Shown: positions 16,864 through 26,221 of the stretch, piece by piece | Layout of the letters: the number at the start of each line of letters is the position of its first letter | Numbering within the stretch: the stretch's first letter is position 1 | From: Ruegeria sp. HKCCD4315 | GTDB lineage: Bacteria; Pseudomonadota; Alphaproteobacteria; Rhodobacterales; Rhodobacteraceae | Assembly (NCBI RefSeq): GCF_013112245.1 | Contig: NZ_WVRN01000002.1 | Coordinates: forward strand, 434,001-498,000 | DNA: 64,000 nt | Direction: 5' to 3' | Position numbers and translations under genes: made by a program | The notes under the pieces: generated by a model | Databases searched by the model: none | The model's input: the letters and a program-made list of their open reading frames with translations, nothing else | What the model was told of the DNA's origin: nothing

Positions 16864-17742
16864 CTACGTGTCTGGTCCGTGTGACAAAAGCTCCTGCACC
16901 AAGGGATTAGGGAACCTGCGCTTGAACGTAATTGCGTGGAAGTTTTCCTTGATCTTCGGATGCTCATTTGCCTCGACCAAACGGCCCGAGTTCAGCTCAT
17001 CCTGAACAACGATCGGAGCCACCAGAGCCAAGCCGATATCCTCGCGCGCCAAAAGCCGCATCATGGCCATATCGTCCACCTCGGCAGCTACCTGAGGCCG
17101 TACCGACATGCGGCTGGCCATAGCGTCAAACGCAGTACGAACACTGTTGTTGGTTGTGGGCAGGATGAAAGGTTGTTCTTCCAACAGATCCCGTATCGGG
17201 CGCGTCGGATCAAGGCGATCCGGGGTTCCAACGATACTCACTGGTTGTTCGGCCAGATGATGAGTGACAAAGCTGGTCAGGCTGTCACTCGCGGGTTCGT
17301 GGTTCATGAGGACCAAGTCGAAATTCAACGTTTCCAGCCCTTCCAGCAACTCACTTGGACTGCCAGACCTCAAGATGACCTCGACATCAACACGCGCCAA
17401 AATGGGTCGCAAAAAGCGAATCTGAAAGTTCCGCGACAGGGTAGACTGCGCCCCCACCCTCAGCGCCTGCCGCGTGTTTCCTTCATCCTGTAAGGTTGCC
17501 ACAAGTTCCTGGCCTGTCGCAAAAATCGCATCTGCGTGGTCCAGCGCGATATGTCCGGCTTCGGTCAGGTGCAGCTTGCGGCCTCTGCGCTCAAACAGGG
17601 GATGGCCAAGGCGATCTTCCAATTCCTTTATCTGCACGGACAAGGCGGACTGTGACAGATTCAAACGTTGTGCAGTCCTGGTCAGATTGCCGTCATGGGC
17701 AACCGCCCAGAAATAGCGGAGATGATGATAGTTAAGCGGCAT
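16864..17742 (-). CDS. LysR-family regulator (NhaR-like), divergent from dabBA
   Basis: The 292-residue protein begins MPLNYHHLRYFWAVAHDGNL, and its helix-turn-helix contains LNLSQSALSVQIKELEDRLG. The rest is a LysR substrate-binding domain most like the NhaR subgroup. It is transcribed away from dabB with 115 bp between the two. LysR proteins often control such a divergent target, so it probably regulates the inorganic-carbon pump. No Na+/H+ antiporter gene is nearby. The intergenic region is AT-rich, but I could not assign a clear T-N11-A box. The gene converges with the importer operon, separated by only 14 bp. Confidence 0.88.
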   Translation of the reverse strand: MPLNYHHLRYFWAVAHDGNLTRTAQRLNLSQSALSVQIKELEDRLGHPLFERRGRKLHLTEAGHIALDHADAIFATGQELVATLQDEGNTRQALRVGAQSTLSRNFQIRFLRPILARVDVEVILRSGSPSELLEGLETLNFDLVLMNHEPASDSLTSFVTHHLAEQPVSIVGTPDRLDPTRPIRDLLEEQPFILPTTNNSVRTAFDAMASRMSVRPQVAAEVDDMAMMRLLAREDIGLALVAPIVVQDELNSGRLVEANEHPKIKENFHAITFKRRFPNPLVQELLSHGPDT

Positions 17743-17857
17743 ATCGTTCTATCTAACCGAACATAATTAATCAAACAATGTATTTTTCATATGATGGCAC
17801 GCGAAATATGTCTCCTTGAACAATTCGAGTCAGTATCGAACGTCAAGGGACACACGC

Positions 17858-19408
17858 ATGAGCTATTTGCTTCTACCCCTCCTGAGTCCGCTGATCTTTT
17901 TAGGGTCGGCTTTTTATTGCAGCCGTCATCCGGGGATGCGCCCGGGCAACTTACCTAAAATCGCAGAATGGGCTGCGTTGGCAGCTTTTGCTGTGTCTGC
18001 GCTATCTGCAGTGTTGCTGATTGCGAATGGATCCGGAACATCGGCACTGATCGGGTTCTGGGGCGTCGGACTGTCAGTACGGTTGGACGCGGTAAGCGCC
18101 ACGATGCTGGTTCTGGTCAGCTTTATTGGCTGGATCGTCCTGCGTTATTCAGCGACTTACATGGATGGGGAACAGAAACAGGGCGCCTTCACCGGATGGA
18201 TGTCCGTTGCGCTTGCTTCCGTTCTTTTGCTGGTCATGTCCGGCAACCTCACTCAACTTCTTGCAGCCTGGATCGCAACAAGCCTGGCGCTGCATCAACT
18301 GCTGCTGTTCTACCCGGAACGCACTACGGCACAGCGTGCAGCGCGCAAAAAGGCGGTTGTGGCGCGGCTTAGCGAGGCCGCACTTGCGCTGGCCGTAGTC
18401 CTGTTGATCATCGGCTACGGAACAACCGATATCGCCACGATCCTGTCATCCGCACAGCCAACCGTGGTGACAATTGTTGCGGCCCTGTTGATCGCAGTGG
18501 CCGCCGTGCTGGCGTCGGCTCAGTTCCCTGTTCATGGCTGGCTGACCGAGGTTATGGAAGCACCGACACCGGTGTCAGCACTGCTGCACGCAGGCGTGAT
18601 TAATGCCGGTGGGTTCCTGTTGATCCGCTTTGCTGATGTGATGCTGGTTGCACCGGGCATCATGGCATTGCTGGTCATGCTGGGCGGGTTCACTGCACTG
18701 TTTGGCGGGCTGGTGATGCTGACACAACCAGCGGTAAAGACGTCTCTGGCATGGTCCACAATCGCTCAGATGGCGTTCATGATCATGCAATGCGGGCTGG
18801 CACTGTTCCCGTTGGCGCTGCTGCACATCGTGGCGCACTCACTTTATAAAGCGCATGCCTTCCTAAGCGCCGGCGAAGCCGTGCGCAACGTTGCGGCGAT
18901 CCGTCGGCCGGGGCTAGTGGCTGTGCCAAGCGCACGCAACGTATTGCTGGCTTTCGCAACCGGCATTTTGATCTACGGCGCGGTGGCTTCGGTATTCGGG
19001 ATCGATGGGAAATCGGTTCAGGCCATCGCACTGGGCGTTATCCTGATCTTCGGCGTCGCTTATCTGCTGGCGCAGGGATTTGCCGATGCAGCCCCCGGAG
19101 CCCTGACCCGCCGCACCGTCATCTATGCCGGAGCAACATCTGTCAGCTACTTCGTTCTGCAAATTGCAGCGCAGCATCTGACCGCCGGAACTTTGCCACC
19201 CACACCCGCTGCGGGACCATTGGAATGGGCACTGATCTTACTGGCGCTCATCAGCTTTGGTGCAGTGGCACTGGCTCAGTCAACCTTCCCGCTTTGGGCC
19301 TCGCATCCTGCGGCGGCTGGCATCCGGGTGCATCTGTCCAACGGGCTTTATGCCAACGCAATCTTTGATCGGCTGCTGGACGGATGGTCCACGCGGCGGT
19401 CTGTATGA
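17858..19408 (+). CDS. dabB: DabB-type membrane subunit of the DAB inorganic-carbon pump
   Basis: The 516-residue polytopic protein belongs to the proton-translocating NuoL/MrpA family, with SAQFPVHGWLTEVMEAPTPV and ALLHAGVINAGGFLLIRF as the conserved core. The start at 17858 has an AAGGGA ribosome-binding site and gives MSYLLLPLLSPL, a natural first helix. It stands alone apart from the downstream DUF2309 gene, which is the arrangement of DabAB rather than complex I or Mrp. DabB would couple the ion gradient to CO2 hydration by DabA. Confidence 0.9.
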   Translation: MSYLLLPLLSPLIFLGSAFYCSRHPGMRPGNLPKIAEWAALAAFAVSALSAVLLIANGSGTSALIGFWGVGLSVRLDAVSATMLVLVSFIGWIVLRYSATYMDGEQKQGAFTGWMSVALASVLLLVMSGNLTQLLAAWIATSLALHQLLLFYPERTTAQRAARKKAVVARLSEAALALAVVLLIIGYGTTDIATILSSAQPTVVTIVAALLIAVAAVLASAQFPVHGWLTEVMEAPTPVSALLHAGVINAGGFLLIRFADVMLVAPGIMALLVMLGGFTALFGGLVMLTQPAVKTSLAWSTIAQMAFMIMQCGLALFPLALLHIVAHSLYKAHAFLSAGEAVRNVAAIRRPGLVAVPSARNVLLAFATGILIYGAVASVFGIDGKSVQAIALGVILIFGVAYLLAQGFADAAPGALTRRTVIYAGATSVSYFVLQIAAQHLTAGTLPPTPAAGPLEWALILLALISFGAVALAQSTFPLWASHPAAAGIRVHLSNGLYANAIFDRLLDGWSTRRSV

Positions 19409-19422
19409 AAAGGGGATCAGAC

Positions 19423-21834
19423 ATGTATATGAAACACGAAAGCTATCCTGCTCCGCTTTTGGAACTGGTCGCGATTGCAAATGACGCTGTGCGTCAGATC
19501 CCTCCTCTGTTTCCGCTGGCGGCCAACGTCGCCGTAAACCCCTTCCTGGGACAGACTGAAGACACCCTAGCCGTGACAGCTGCGCGCCTTGGTCGTGTCG
19601 CCGGTGTACGCATCACACCTGACCGGCAAGCCATGGCCGAAAAGCTGAAGACCGGCGAGATGGTTGACGGTGATCTGGTCGAGGCAATTTCTCATGTCGA
19701 AAGCCGCTTTGATCCGCCAAGGCTGGAAGATGTAACGGCTGCTTTGACCACGGACGCGGCACCTCTTGCCCCGTTGCCAACAGTTGCGGATCTCGCCGCC
19801 GACGTGTCGGGCATCGACTGGCCGGGTCTGATCGAAGAACGTATCGGAGCTTGGGCCGCAAGTCATTTCGACGAAGGCCAGGCCCTGTGGCAGCCCAGCC
19901 GCGCTGGCGGTGCATTCAGCGCATGGCGGGAGTTCGCCTCGCGCGACCTTACGCCGGAAATCAATGGGTTGAAGGGCTTTGGCGCATTTGTGGCGGCCAC
20001 CAACCGTTCTCAATGGCGGGCCATCGGACGGGCCGCGGAAACGCTGGGCGTGACGCCAGAGGCGGCCGGAACAACCTTTCATCGCTGGCTGATCACGTTG
20101 GGCGGTTGGGCACAATATGCGCGCTACTTGTTGTGGCAGGCCGAGCTTCAGGGACAGACCGACACAACAACGGCTGAACTACTTGCCATTCGGATGGTGT
20201 TTGAAGAGGCGCTGTTCCACCAGTACCGCGATCAGATTACGTCACGTTGGTCGGAGACCATCGCAGTGCACGAAACGCCGATCACACCGTCCCGTGACAT
20301 GGTGATTGACGCCATTCTGCAAGATGCCGCTGAACGGGCACAACAGCGCAAGTTGGGGCAGGCTTTGTCCGGATCTCAGCCAAGAAAAACCGAAGGCCGC
20401 CCCATGGTTCAGGCCGCGTTCTGTATTGACGTCCGGTCCGAGGTCTTCCGCAGGGCGCTGGAAACACAGGATGCAGGCATTGAAACCATAGGCTTTGCCG
20501 GGTTCTTTGGGTTGGCCAGCGCGCATAAATGCGCAGGATCAGACGTGACCGAGCTGCGGGGGCCCGTTCTTCTGAACCCCAATGTGACATCTAAAGCAGC
20601 AGAAGACACATTGTCCGATCTCGACCGGCGCTACACGGCCCGCGCGAAACGTGCTTGGGGGCGTTTCAAGCTGGCCGCTGTTTCATCCTTTGCCTTTGTC
20701 GAAGCGACCGGGCCGATCTACGCAGGTAAATTGCTTCGGGACTCGCTGGCAGCCAGTGGCAAGGAAACCAAGTTTGATCCTGCACCCAAGCTGGATCCTT
20801 CGATGGATCTGAACACGCGCATCGATACCGCTAAGGCCATCCTGGGCGCTATGTCTCTGACGGGGAATTTTGCTCGTATCGTGATGCTGGCAGGACATGG
20901 GGCGGACGTCACCAACAACCCCCATGAAAGCGCGTTGCAGTGCGGTGCCTGCGGTGGTCATGCAGGGGACGTCAGCGCCCGGCTTCTGGCCAGCCTCCTG
21001 AACGACAACCAGGTGCGCGAGGGTCTGCGGGGCAAAGGGATCGACATCCCCGCTGACACGCTGTTCCTTCCAGCGCTGCACAATACGACGACGGATGACG
21101 TCACCCTGTTTGATCAGGACCATCCGGCAGGATTGTGGGCCCCGCAGATCGCCAAATTGAAAGCCTGGCTGAATGAAGCCGGACGCCTGGCGCGCGCCGA
21201 GCGTTCGGCGCGGTTGCCTCGTGCCAACGGAGGTGACGATATCGCCCGCCGTGCCAAGGATTGGGCCGAACTTCGGCCTGAATGGGGTTTGGCAGGTTGC
21301 CGGGCCTTTATTGCGGCCCCACGCAGCCGGACCGATGGGACCGGATTGGCCGGACTGTCCTTTCTGCATAGCTATGACTGGCGTTCAGATGATGGGTTTG
21401 GCGTGCTTGAGTTGATCATGACCGCCCCGGTGGTCGTGGCAAGCTGGATCAGCCTGCAGTATTACGGGTCGTCCGTCGCGCCGGGCTTGTTTGGCGGTGG
21501 CAACAAGCTGCTGCACAACGTGGTCGGCGGGATTGGTGTTGTCGAGGGGAACGGAGGTGCTTTACGCCCAGGGCTGCCTTGGCAATCGGTCCATGATGGC
21601 GAAGCGTTCCAGCATGATCCTCTGCGCCTGTCCGTTGTAATCGAAGCGCCGCGTGAAGCCATGAACGACATTCTGAAACGGCATGCGAATGTCAAAGCCC
21701 TGTTTGACAACCGCTGGCTTCACCTGATCGCAATGGATGAAAATGGTGATCTGGCTTGGCGTTACACAGGTGATCTGGAATGGAGCCCGATTGCGAAACC
21801 CGCTGGCTCTGAACAAGCCATCGCTGCCGAATAA
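19423..21834 (+). CDS. dabA: DabA-type (DUF2309/UPF0753) catalytic subunit of the inorganic-carbon pump
   Basis: The 803-residue protein carries the DUF2309 signature. The putative zinc and active-site residues are C334 and D336 in FCIDVRSEVFRRAL, H492 in LAGHGAD and C507 in LQCGACGGHAG. The H-to-C spacing of 15 equals that of the characterised Halothiobacillus DabA2. The enzyme is thought to act as a vectorial carbonic anhydrase that traps CO2 as bicarbonate in the cytoplasm. The ATG at 19423 follows AGGGGA and lies 14 bp after dabB. A strong terminator follows. No Rubisco or carboxysome genes are in view, so the bicarbonate may serve anaplerotic carboxylation (inference). Confidence 0.92.
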   Translation: MYMKHESYPAPLLELVAIANDAVRQIPPLFPLAANVAVNPFLGQTEDTLAVTAARLGRVAGVRITPDRQAMAEKLKTGEMVDGDLVEAISHVESRFDPPRLEDVTAALTTDAAPLAPLPTVADLAADVSGIDWPGLIEERIGAWAASHFDEGQALWQPSRAGGAFSAWREFASRDLTPEINGLKGFGAFVAATNRSQWRAIGRAAETLGVTPEAAGTTFHRWLITLGGWAQYARYLLWQAELQGQTDTTTAELLAIRMVFEEALFHQYRDQITSRWSETIAVHETPITPSRDMVIDAILQDAAERAQQRKLGQALSGSQPRKTEGRPMVQAAFCIDVRSEVFRRALETQDAGIETIGFAGFFGLASAHKCAGSDVTELRGPVLLNPNVTSKAAEDTLSDLDRRYTARAKRAWGRFKLAAVSSFAFVEATGPIYAGKLLRDSLAASGKETKFDPAPKLDPSMDLNTRIDTAKAILGAMSLTGNFARIVMLAGHGADVTNNPHESALQCGACGGHAGDVSARLLASLLNDNQVREGLRGKGIDIPADTLFLPALHNTTTDDVTLFDQDHPAGLWAPQIAKLKAWLNEAGRLARAERSARLPRANGGDDIARRAKDWAELRPEWGLAGCRAFIAAPRSRTDGTGLAGLSFLHSYDWRSDDGFGVLELIMTAPVVVASWISLQYYGSSVAPGLFGGGNKLLHNVVGGIGVVEGNGGALRPGLPWQSVHDGEAFQHDPLRLSVVIEAPREAMNDILKRHANVKALFDNRWLHLIAMDENGDLAWRYTGDLEWSPIAKPAGSEQAIAAE

Positions 21835-21844
21835 GCAAAAAACG

Positions 21845-21878
21845 GAAGGGCCCGGCCACAGTGCCGGGCCTTCTTTTT
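21845..21878 (+). terminator. Rho-independent terminator of dabBA
   Basis: GAAGGGCCCGGC, loop CACAGT, GCCGGGCCTTC and then TTTTT form a GC-rich stem with one bulged G and a T-run. It starts about 10 bp after the dabA stop. It also lies immediately downstream of the convergent phosphatase gene, whose transcripts would read the reverse. Confidence 0.9.
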
Positions 21879-21883
21879 ACTGA

Positions 21884-22657
21884 CTATGTGTTGATAAGTT
21901 TCAGAAGATCTGCATGCAGATCAGGGGTTGCCGCCGATACGACCGCGCCATCTGACTCCAGTGTCAACGCCCTGCCCTGCCAATCGGTCATCACACCACC
22001 AGCTGCCGCAATAAGCGGCGCAACCGCCAAGTAGTCATAGGGTTGCAGGTCATAATCCACTACAGCGTCCACATGCCCTGCGGCCAGCAACGCATGCGGA
22101 TAACAGTCATAGGCAAACCGACGCGTCTGCCCGGCCTGCATCAAACGGTTGAATAGGTCCAGGTGATCGCGATGGATCTTGTCCCCCTCGTTTACGTATA
22201 GAATAGATTGATCCAAACGCTTTTGTTGCGAGGTCCGTATGGGTTCACCGTTCAGAGCGGCCCCTTCACCAATGACACCCACATACACCTCATTCAAAGC
22301 GGGCATTCCGACCAAGCCTAACTGAGGCTGCCCATCAACCAGATGTGCCAACAGGAACCCGAACAAAGGATGCCCGGACAGAAATGACCGGGTTCCGTCG
22401 ATTGGGTCAATGACCCACATGTGCCGACCATCACCTGCCTCTTGCCCGTGTTCTTCGCCAAAGACCCCATGCTCGGGAAAGTGCTGGTTCAGGTAGGACC
22501 GAACCTCGGCTTCAACCGCTTTGTCAGCTTGCGTCACAGGGCTTTCATCCAGCTTGAACTCGACACCCAGAGATCCTCGGAAAAACCGCATCGCAGACGA
22601 CGACGCAATGTCAGCCATCTGAATGGCATGTTCCTTCAGCGTATGTGCGACGACCAT
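21884..22657 (-). CDS. hisN: Inositol-monophosphatase-family phosphatase, probably histidinol-phosphatase
   Basis: The 257-residue protein has the family's metal sites: GEEHG with E68/E69, and WVIDPIDGTRSF with D84 and D87 near residues 81-92. Another Asp lies in the DYLAVAPLIAAAGG segment near residue 210. The sequence GRHMWVIDPIDGTRSFLSGHP resembles HisN-type histidinol-phosphatases more than SuhB. Inositol- or fructose-1,6-bisphosphatase-like activity cannot be excluded. AAAGGA precedes the start. It appears to be a single gene. Confidence 0.75.
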   Translation of the reverse strand: MVVAHTLKEHAIQMADIASSSAMRFFRGSLGVEFKLDESPVTQADKAVEAEVRSYLNQHFPEHGVFGEEHGQEAGDGRHMWVIDPIDGTRSFLSGHPLFGFLLAHLVDGQPQLGLVGMPALNEVYVGVIGEGAALNGEPIRTSQQKRLDQSILYVNEGDKIHRDHLDLFNRLMQAGQTRRFAYDCYPHALLAAGHVDAVVDYDLQPYDYLAVAPLIAAAGGVMTDWQGRALTLESDGAVVSAATPDLHADLLKLINT

Positions 22658-22804
22658 TTCAATCCTTTCAGACGGATGTTTCTGCGTTGTTTTTGATGAC
22701 GGGTTTCATCAGTTGCAATGGGGAACATGACACGATCAGTATCAGCTACATTAAACGGTCCGGGCGTCATTTTCGGGCTGTTTTCACGCCATTTTTCCGC
22801 TGTC

Positions 22805-22845
22805 AGCCAATCACCAAGCGGGGCACGAATGTGCCTCGCCACTGG
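22805..22845. repeat. Nested hairpin downstream of the dimethylglycine-dehydrogenase-like gene
   Basis: An inner stem GCGGGGCAC-GAAT-GTGCCTCGC lies inside outer arms AGCCA and TGGCT, with TTTT following on the plus strand. It sits about 40 bp past the end of the minus-strand operon and within the 228-bp gene-free stretch 22658-22885. It may act as transcript end or stabiliser for that operon. The rest of the gap would hold the promoter of the phosphatase gene; no further signal is evident. Confidence 0.35.
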
Positions 22846-22885
22846 CTTTTGCATACCGCATAGATTACGGATCACGTTCGGGGCT

Positions 22886-25330
22886 TCAGACCTTCACGCG
22901 TTCCATCTTAGGGTCGTAAAGTGGCTGCAAAGTCACCTGACAGGGTACTCTTCTGGTGGCTACGTCCAATTCATACTCTCCGGACGTGACATATTCTGGA
23001 TCAACGCCTTCGGGGTTACGGATATAACCGTATCCAATCGATTTCCCGATGGTATAGCCATACCCGCCCGAGGTCAGCCAACCGACCCGTTCGCCATTGC
23101 GATAGATGGTTTCCCGACCCAACAGAACGATATCCGGATCAACCGTGAAACAGGCCAGCATCTTTTCGACGCCTTCTGCTTTCTGCTTTTCGGATGCGGC
23201 ACGGCCTTTGAAGTCCACATCTTTGCGCAGCTTGACGGCCCAGCCCAGCCCGCTTTCGAACGGTGTATGATCCGGCCCGATATCCGAGCCCCATGCGCGG
23301 TAGCCCTTCTCAAGCCGCAGCGATTCAATAGAGCGGTATCCTGCATTCACCAGACCATGAGACGCGCCCGCCTCCATCAGCGCGGCATAAACGGTTTGGG
23401 CATATTCCACTGGCAGATGCAGTTCCCAGCCCAGCTCACCCACATAGGTGACGCGCAGCGCCTTGACCGGGCAACCGGCGATGCCGATTGTGCGGATCGT
23501 TCCAAATTTAAACCCGTCATTCGAAACATCATCTCGCGTCACCGCCGCCAGAATATCCCGCGCCTTTGGTCCCATCAGCGACAACACCGCATTCGATGAG
23601 GTGATGTCGAACAGCTGGCAGTTCATGCCTTCCGGGATATTGCGGTTGATCCAGTCGAAATCATGGGTGGCAAAGCCAGTGCCAGTGATGATGTAGAATT
23701 CATCATGTGCCACTCGACCAACGGTCAGGTCACATTCAATCCCGCCCTTGTCGTTCAGCATCTGAGTATAGACCAACGCGCCGACAGGCTTGTCGACATC
23801 ATTGGCGCAGATCCAATTCATCGCCGCCAGCGCATCGGGGCCTTTCAGCGCGAATTTGGCAAATGAGGTCTGGTCAAACAGCACCGCCGCCTCACGCGCG
23901 GCCTTATGTTCGCGGCCCACCGCATCGAACCAATTTTGGCGACCAAAGCTGTATTCATCTTTGGCGGTCTCTCCCAGCGACGCATCCGCGTACCAGTTCG
24001 GGCGTTCCCAACCCAGTTTCTCACCAAAACACGCGCCCTGCGATTTCAGCGTGTCATAGAGCGGTGACTTGCGGCAGGGGCGACCCGAGTCGTGCTCCTC
24101 ATGCGGCCAGCCCATTGTGTAATGTTTGCCATAGGCTTCGACGGTCCGGGTGCGCACCCAATCGGTGTCGAAATGCGGGCGGCCAAAGCGGCGGATATCG
24201 GCGGACCACAGATCAAAGGGGGGTTCTCCCTTGTGGACCCATTCAGCCAGCGCCATGCCCGCCCCGCCACCAGCGGCAATGCCGAAGGCATTGAAGCCTG
24301 CGCCAACGAAGAAGTTGTTCAACTCGGGCGCTTCGCCGATGATGAAGTTGCCGTCTGGCGTGAAGCTTTCCGGCCCGTTGGTCAGCGTCTTGACGCCGGC
24401 GTTTTCCAGCGCAGGAACACGTCCCAGCGCTAACTCCATCAACTGTTCGAAATGGTCGAAATTACTGTCGAGCAAGGTGTAGTGGAACCCTTGCGGAATC
24501 CCTTTAGTCGCCCAAGGGATTGGGTTCGGTTCATAGCCGCCCATAACCAGGCCACCGACCTCTTCCTTGTAGTAGGTCAGGCGATCCGGGTCGCGCAGGG
24601 TTGGCAGGTGGGACGGTACATCAAAAGGTTCGGTGACCATATACTGATGCTCCATCGGCACCAGCGGCACGTTGACACCAAAGCGCCCGGCAAAAGTGCG
24701 GGTCCACTGCCCGGCGCAGCAGATTACCTTTTCGCATTCGATCCGGCCATGTTCCGTGATTACCGCACGGATCTTGCCGTCTTCGATTTCGATATCGGTG
24801 ACTTTTGTGTCCTCGAAAATCTTTGCACCGGCCATACGTGCGCCTTTGGCCAGTGCCTGAGTGATATCCGAGGGATTCGCCTGTCCATCGGTTGGCAAAT
24901 AAGCCGCGCCGATCACGTCCGAGACGTCCATCAGCGGCCACAGTTCCTGCGCCTCAGACGGCGTCAGCAACTGCATATCCAAACCAAAGGAATGCGCGGT
25001 GGTGGCCTGACGTTTCACCTCGGTCCAGCGCTCCTCGTTACAGGCCAGACGCAGTCCGCCGTTCATCTTCCAGCCGGTACCAAGCCCAGTTTCCTCTTCG
25101 ATCTTGTTATACAGATCAACCGAGTAACCCAGCAGCTGCGTAATATTCGCGTTCGAACGCAGCTGCCCTACCAGTCCTGCCGCGTGGAAGGTGGTGCCCG
25201 AGGTGAGCTTTTTGCGCTCCAACAACACCGTGTCGGTCCAGCCCAGTTTGGCCAGGTGGTAGGCGGTCGAGCAGCCGATGATTCCGCCGCCGATAATGAC
25301 GGCTTTGGCTGTTTTCGGAAGGTCGGTCAT
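22886..25330 (-). CDS. Dimethylglycine/sarcosine dehydrogenase-like FAD-folate oxidoreductase
   Basis: The 814-residue protein starts MTDLPKTAKAVIIGGGIIGC, a dinucleotide-binding motif of the DAO family. SGTTFHAAGL at residues 44-53 holds H49, which matches the covalent FAD attachment His of dimethylglycine dehydrogenase. Residues about 1-370 form the DAO domain and 375-430 the FAO_M linker. Residues 430 to the end are GcvT-type folate-binding domains, with YRSIESLRLEKGYRAWGSD. It probably removes N-methyl groups from a betaine derivative and passes the one-carbon unit to tetrahydrofolate. The start at 25330 is the ATG that places the FAD motif at the N-terminus. It is last in the proX operon. 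Confidence 0.85.
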   Translation of the reverse strand: MTDLPKTAKAVIIGGGIIGCSTAYHLAKLGWTDTVLLERKKLTSGTTFHAAGLVGQLRSNANITQLLGYSVDLYNKIEEETGLGTGWKMNGGLRLACNEERWTEVKRQATTAHSFGLDMQLLTPSEAQELWPLMDVSDVIGAAYLPTDGQANPSDITQALAKGARMAGAKIFEDTKVTDIEIEDGKIRAVITEHGRIECEKVICCAGQWTRTFAGRFGVNVPLVPMEHQYMVTEPFDVPSHLPTLRDPDRLTYYKEEVGGLVMGGYEPNPIPWATKGIPQGFHYTLLDSNFDHFEQLMELALGRVPALENAGVKTLTNGPESFTPDGNFIIGEAPELNNFFVGAGFNAFGIAAGGGAGMALAEWVHKGEPPFDLWSADIRRFGRPHFDTDWVRTRTVEAYGKHYTMGWPHEEHDSGRPCRKSPLYDTLKSQGACFGEKLGWERPNWYADASLGETAKDEYSFGRQNWFDAVGREHKAAREAAVLFDQTSFAKFALKGPDALAAMNWICANDVDKPVGALVYTQMLNDKGGIECDLTVGRVAHDEFYIITGTGFATHDFDWINRNIPEGMNCQLFDITSSNAVLSLMGPKARDILAAVTRDDVSNDGFKFGTIRTIGIAGCPVKALRVTYVGELGWELHLPVEYAQTVYAALMEAGASHGLVNAGYRSIESLRLEKGYRAWGSDIGPDHTPFESGLGWAVKLRKDVDFKGRAASEKQKAEGVEKMLACFTVDPDIVLLGRETIYRNGERVGWLTSGGYGYTIGKSIGYGYIRNPEGVDPEYVTSGEYELDVATRRVPCQVTLQPLYDPKMERVKV

Positions 25331-25338
25331 GTCTGTCC

Positions 25339-26220
25339 TCAGGTATTTTTGAAATCGGAAAGGGCTGCGCGAAACCGCGCGAGGTTTTCGGCCGTATAGG
25401 CTGCGTAGTCGAATTCGATGTCCGAGGTGATCTCGGACACCATGCTCCACATGGTTTCCCGCAGAAGCGAGGCGCATTTCATCGCCGTATAACGGTGGCG
25501 CAGATCGTCGGTGACGGGAGCGTGGAAATAGGTCTCAAGCACCCAGTCTTCCTGTTCGGGGGAAAGACCATTGTTTGAAGCCAACCCACCCAAATCGAAA
25601 AGCGACGAATTGAATCCGGCATAGTCGAAGTCGATCAGCCAAAGGCGATTGCCGTCGTTCAGAAAGTTTCCACAGAGCAGATCGTTATGGCCAAACACCA
25701 TGTCATACGGCCCGGCCTCGCGTTCCAACGTAGCGCCTGCGTCGATCAGGTCAGGGATCAGCGCTGAATGGGCACTGCCGCGTTCAGTGAGTGTCGCGGC
25801 ATAGTCGCGGATGACGTGGAACACCCAGAAAACCAGCGATGGACCGCGCAGGTGCTTCGGTACCTCGGTATGGCACGCCTTAACCAATTCCAGCACGCGC
25901 GGCAGCATATCCGGGTTGCGAACATCTTCCTCGGTCAGTGTGCGGCTTTCGATGAACTCTAGCACCGTCAGATCGCCTGACGAGTGTACAACCGCTGGCG
26001 ACAAACCCGCCGCATGGGCGGCCTTGCTGGCGGCCAGTTCGTTAAACCGCATGACTTGATGCAGCGGGATATCGTCCCCCACACGCACCACATAAGATCC
26101 GCTGCTATCGGTGACTCTGTAGTTCACATTGGTGATACCGCCGGTCAGAGGCGCGGTCTTGATCTCACCTTGCCAGATCGGCAGGGCGCGGATGCGGGTC
26201 ATCAGATCGGATTGGCTCAT
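25339..26220 (-). CDS. Choline/ethanolamine kinase-like phosphotransferase
   Basis: The 293-residue protein has the APH/choline-kinase fold markers: LTGGITNVNYRV near residues 24-35, the catalytic loop VFGHNDLLCGNFL and the metal-binding WLIDFDYAG. The ATG at 26220 lies directly after the permease stop; longer in-frame starts would run into the permease gene. Substrate candidates are choline, ethanolamine or a related amino alcohol. Its place between a betaine-type importer and a demethylating dehydrogenase is suggestive, but the substrate is unproven. Confidence 0.82.
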   Translation of the reverse strand: MSQSDLMTRIRALPIWQGEIKTAPLTGGITNVNYRVTDSSGSYVVRVGDDIPLHQVMRFNELAASKAAHAAGLSPAVVHSSGDLTVLEFIESRTLTEEDVRNPDMLPRVLELVKACHTEVPKHLRGPSLVFWVFHVIRDYAATLTERGSAHSALIPDLIDAGATLEREAGPYDMVFGHNDLLCGNFLNDGNRLWLIDFDYAGFNSSLFDLGGLASNNGLSPEQEDWVLETYFHAPVTDDLRHRYTAMKCASLLRETMWSMVSEITSDIEFDYAAYTAENLARFRAALSDFKNT

Positions 26221-26221
26221 C

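Noticed and set aside
16864-17742. Naming the LysR protein NhaR in function
   Set aside because: Sequence similarity is at subgroup level only, and there is no nhaA; the adjacent target is dabBA.
17858-19408. Treating dabB as a complex I or Mrp antiporter subunit
   Set aside because: No other nuo or mrp genes adjoin it, and the downstream DUF2309 gene defines a DAB operon.
24452-25399. Plus-strand open frame of 315 codons opposite the dimethylglycine-dehydrogenase-like gene
   Set aside because: Low-complexity shadow composition and no motif; the minus-strand protein explains the openness.
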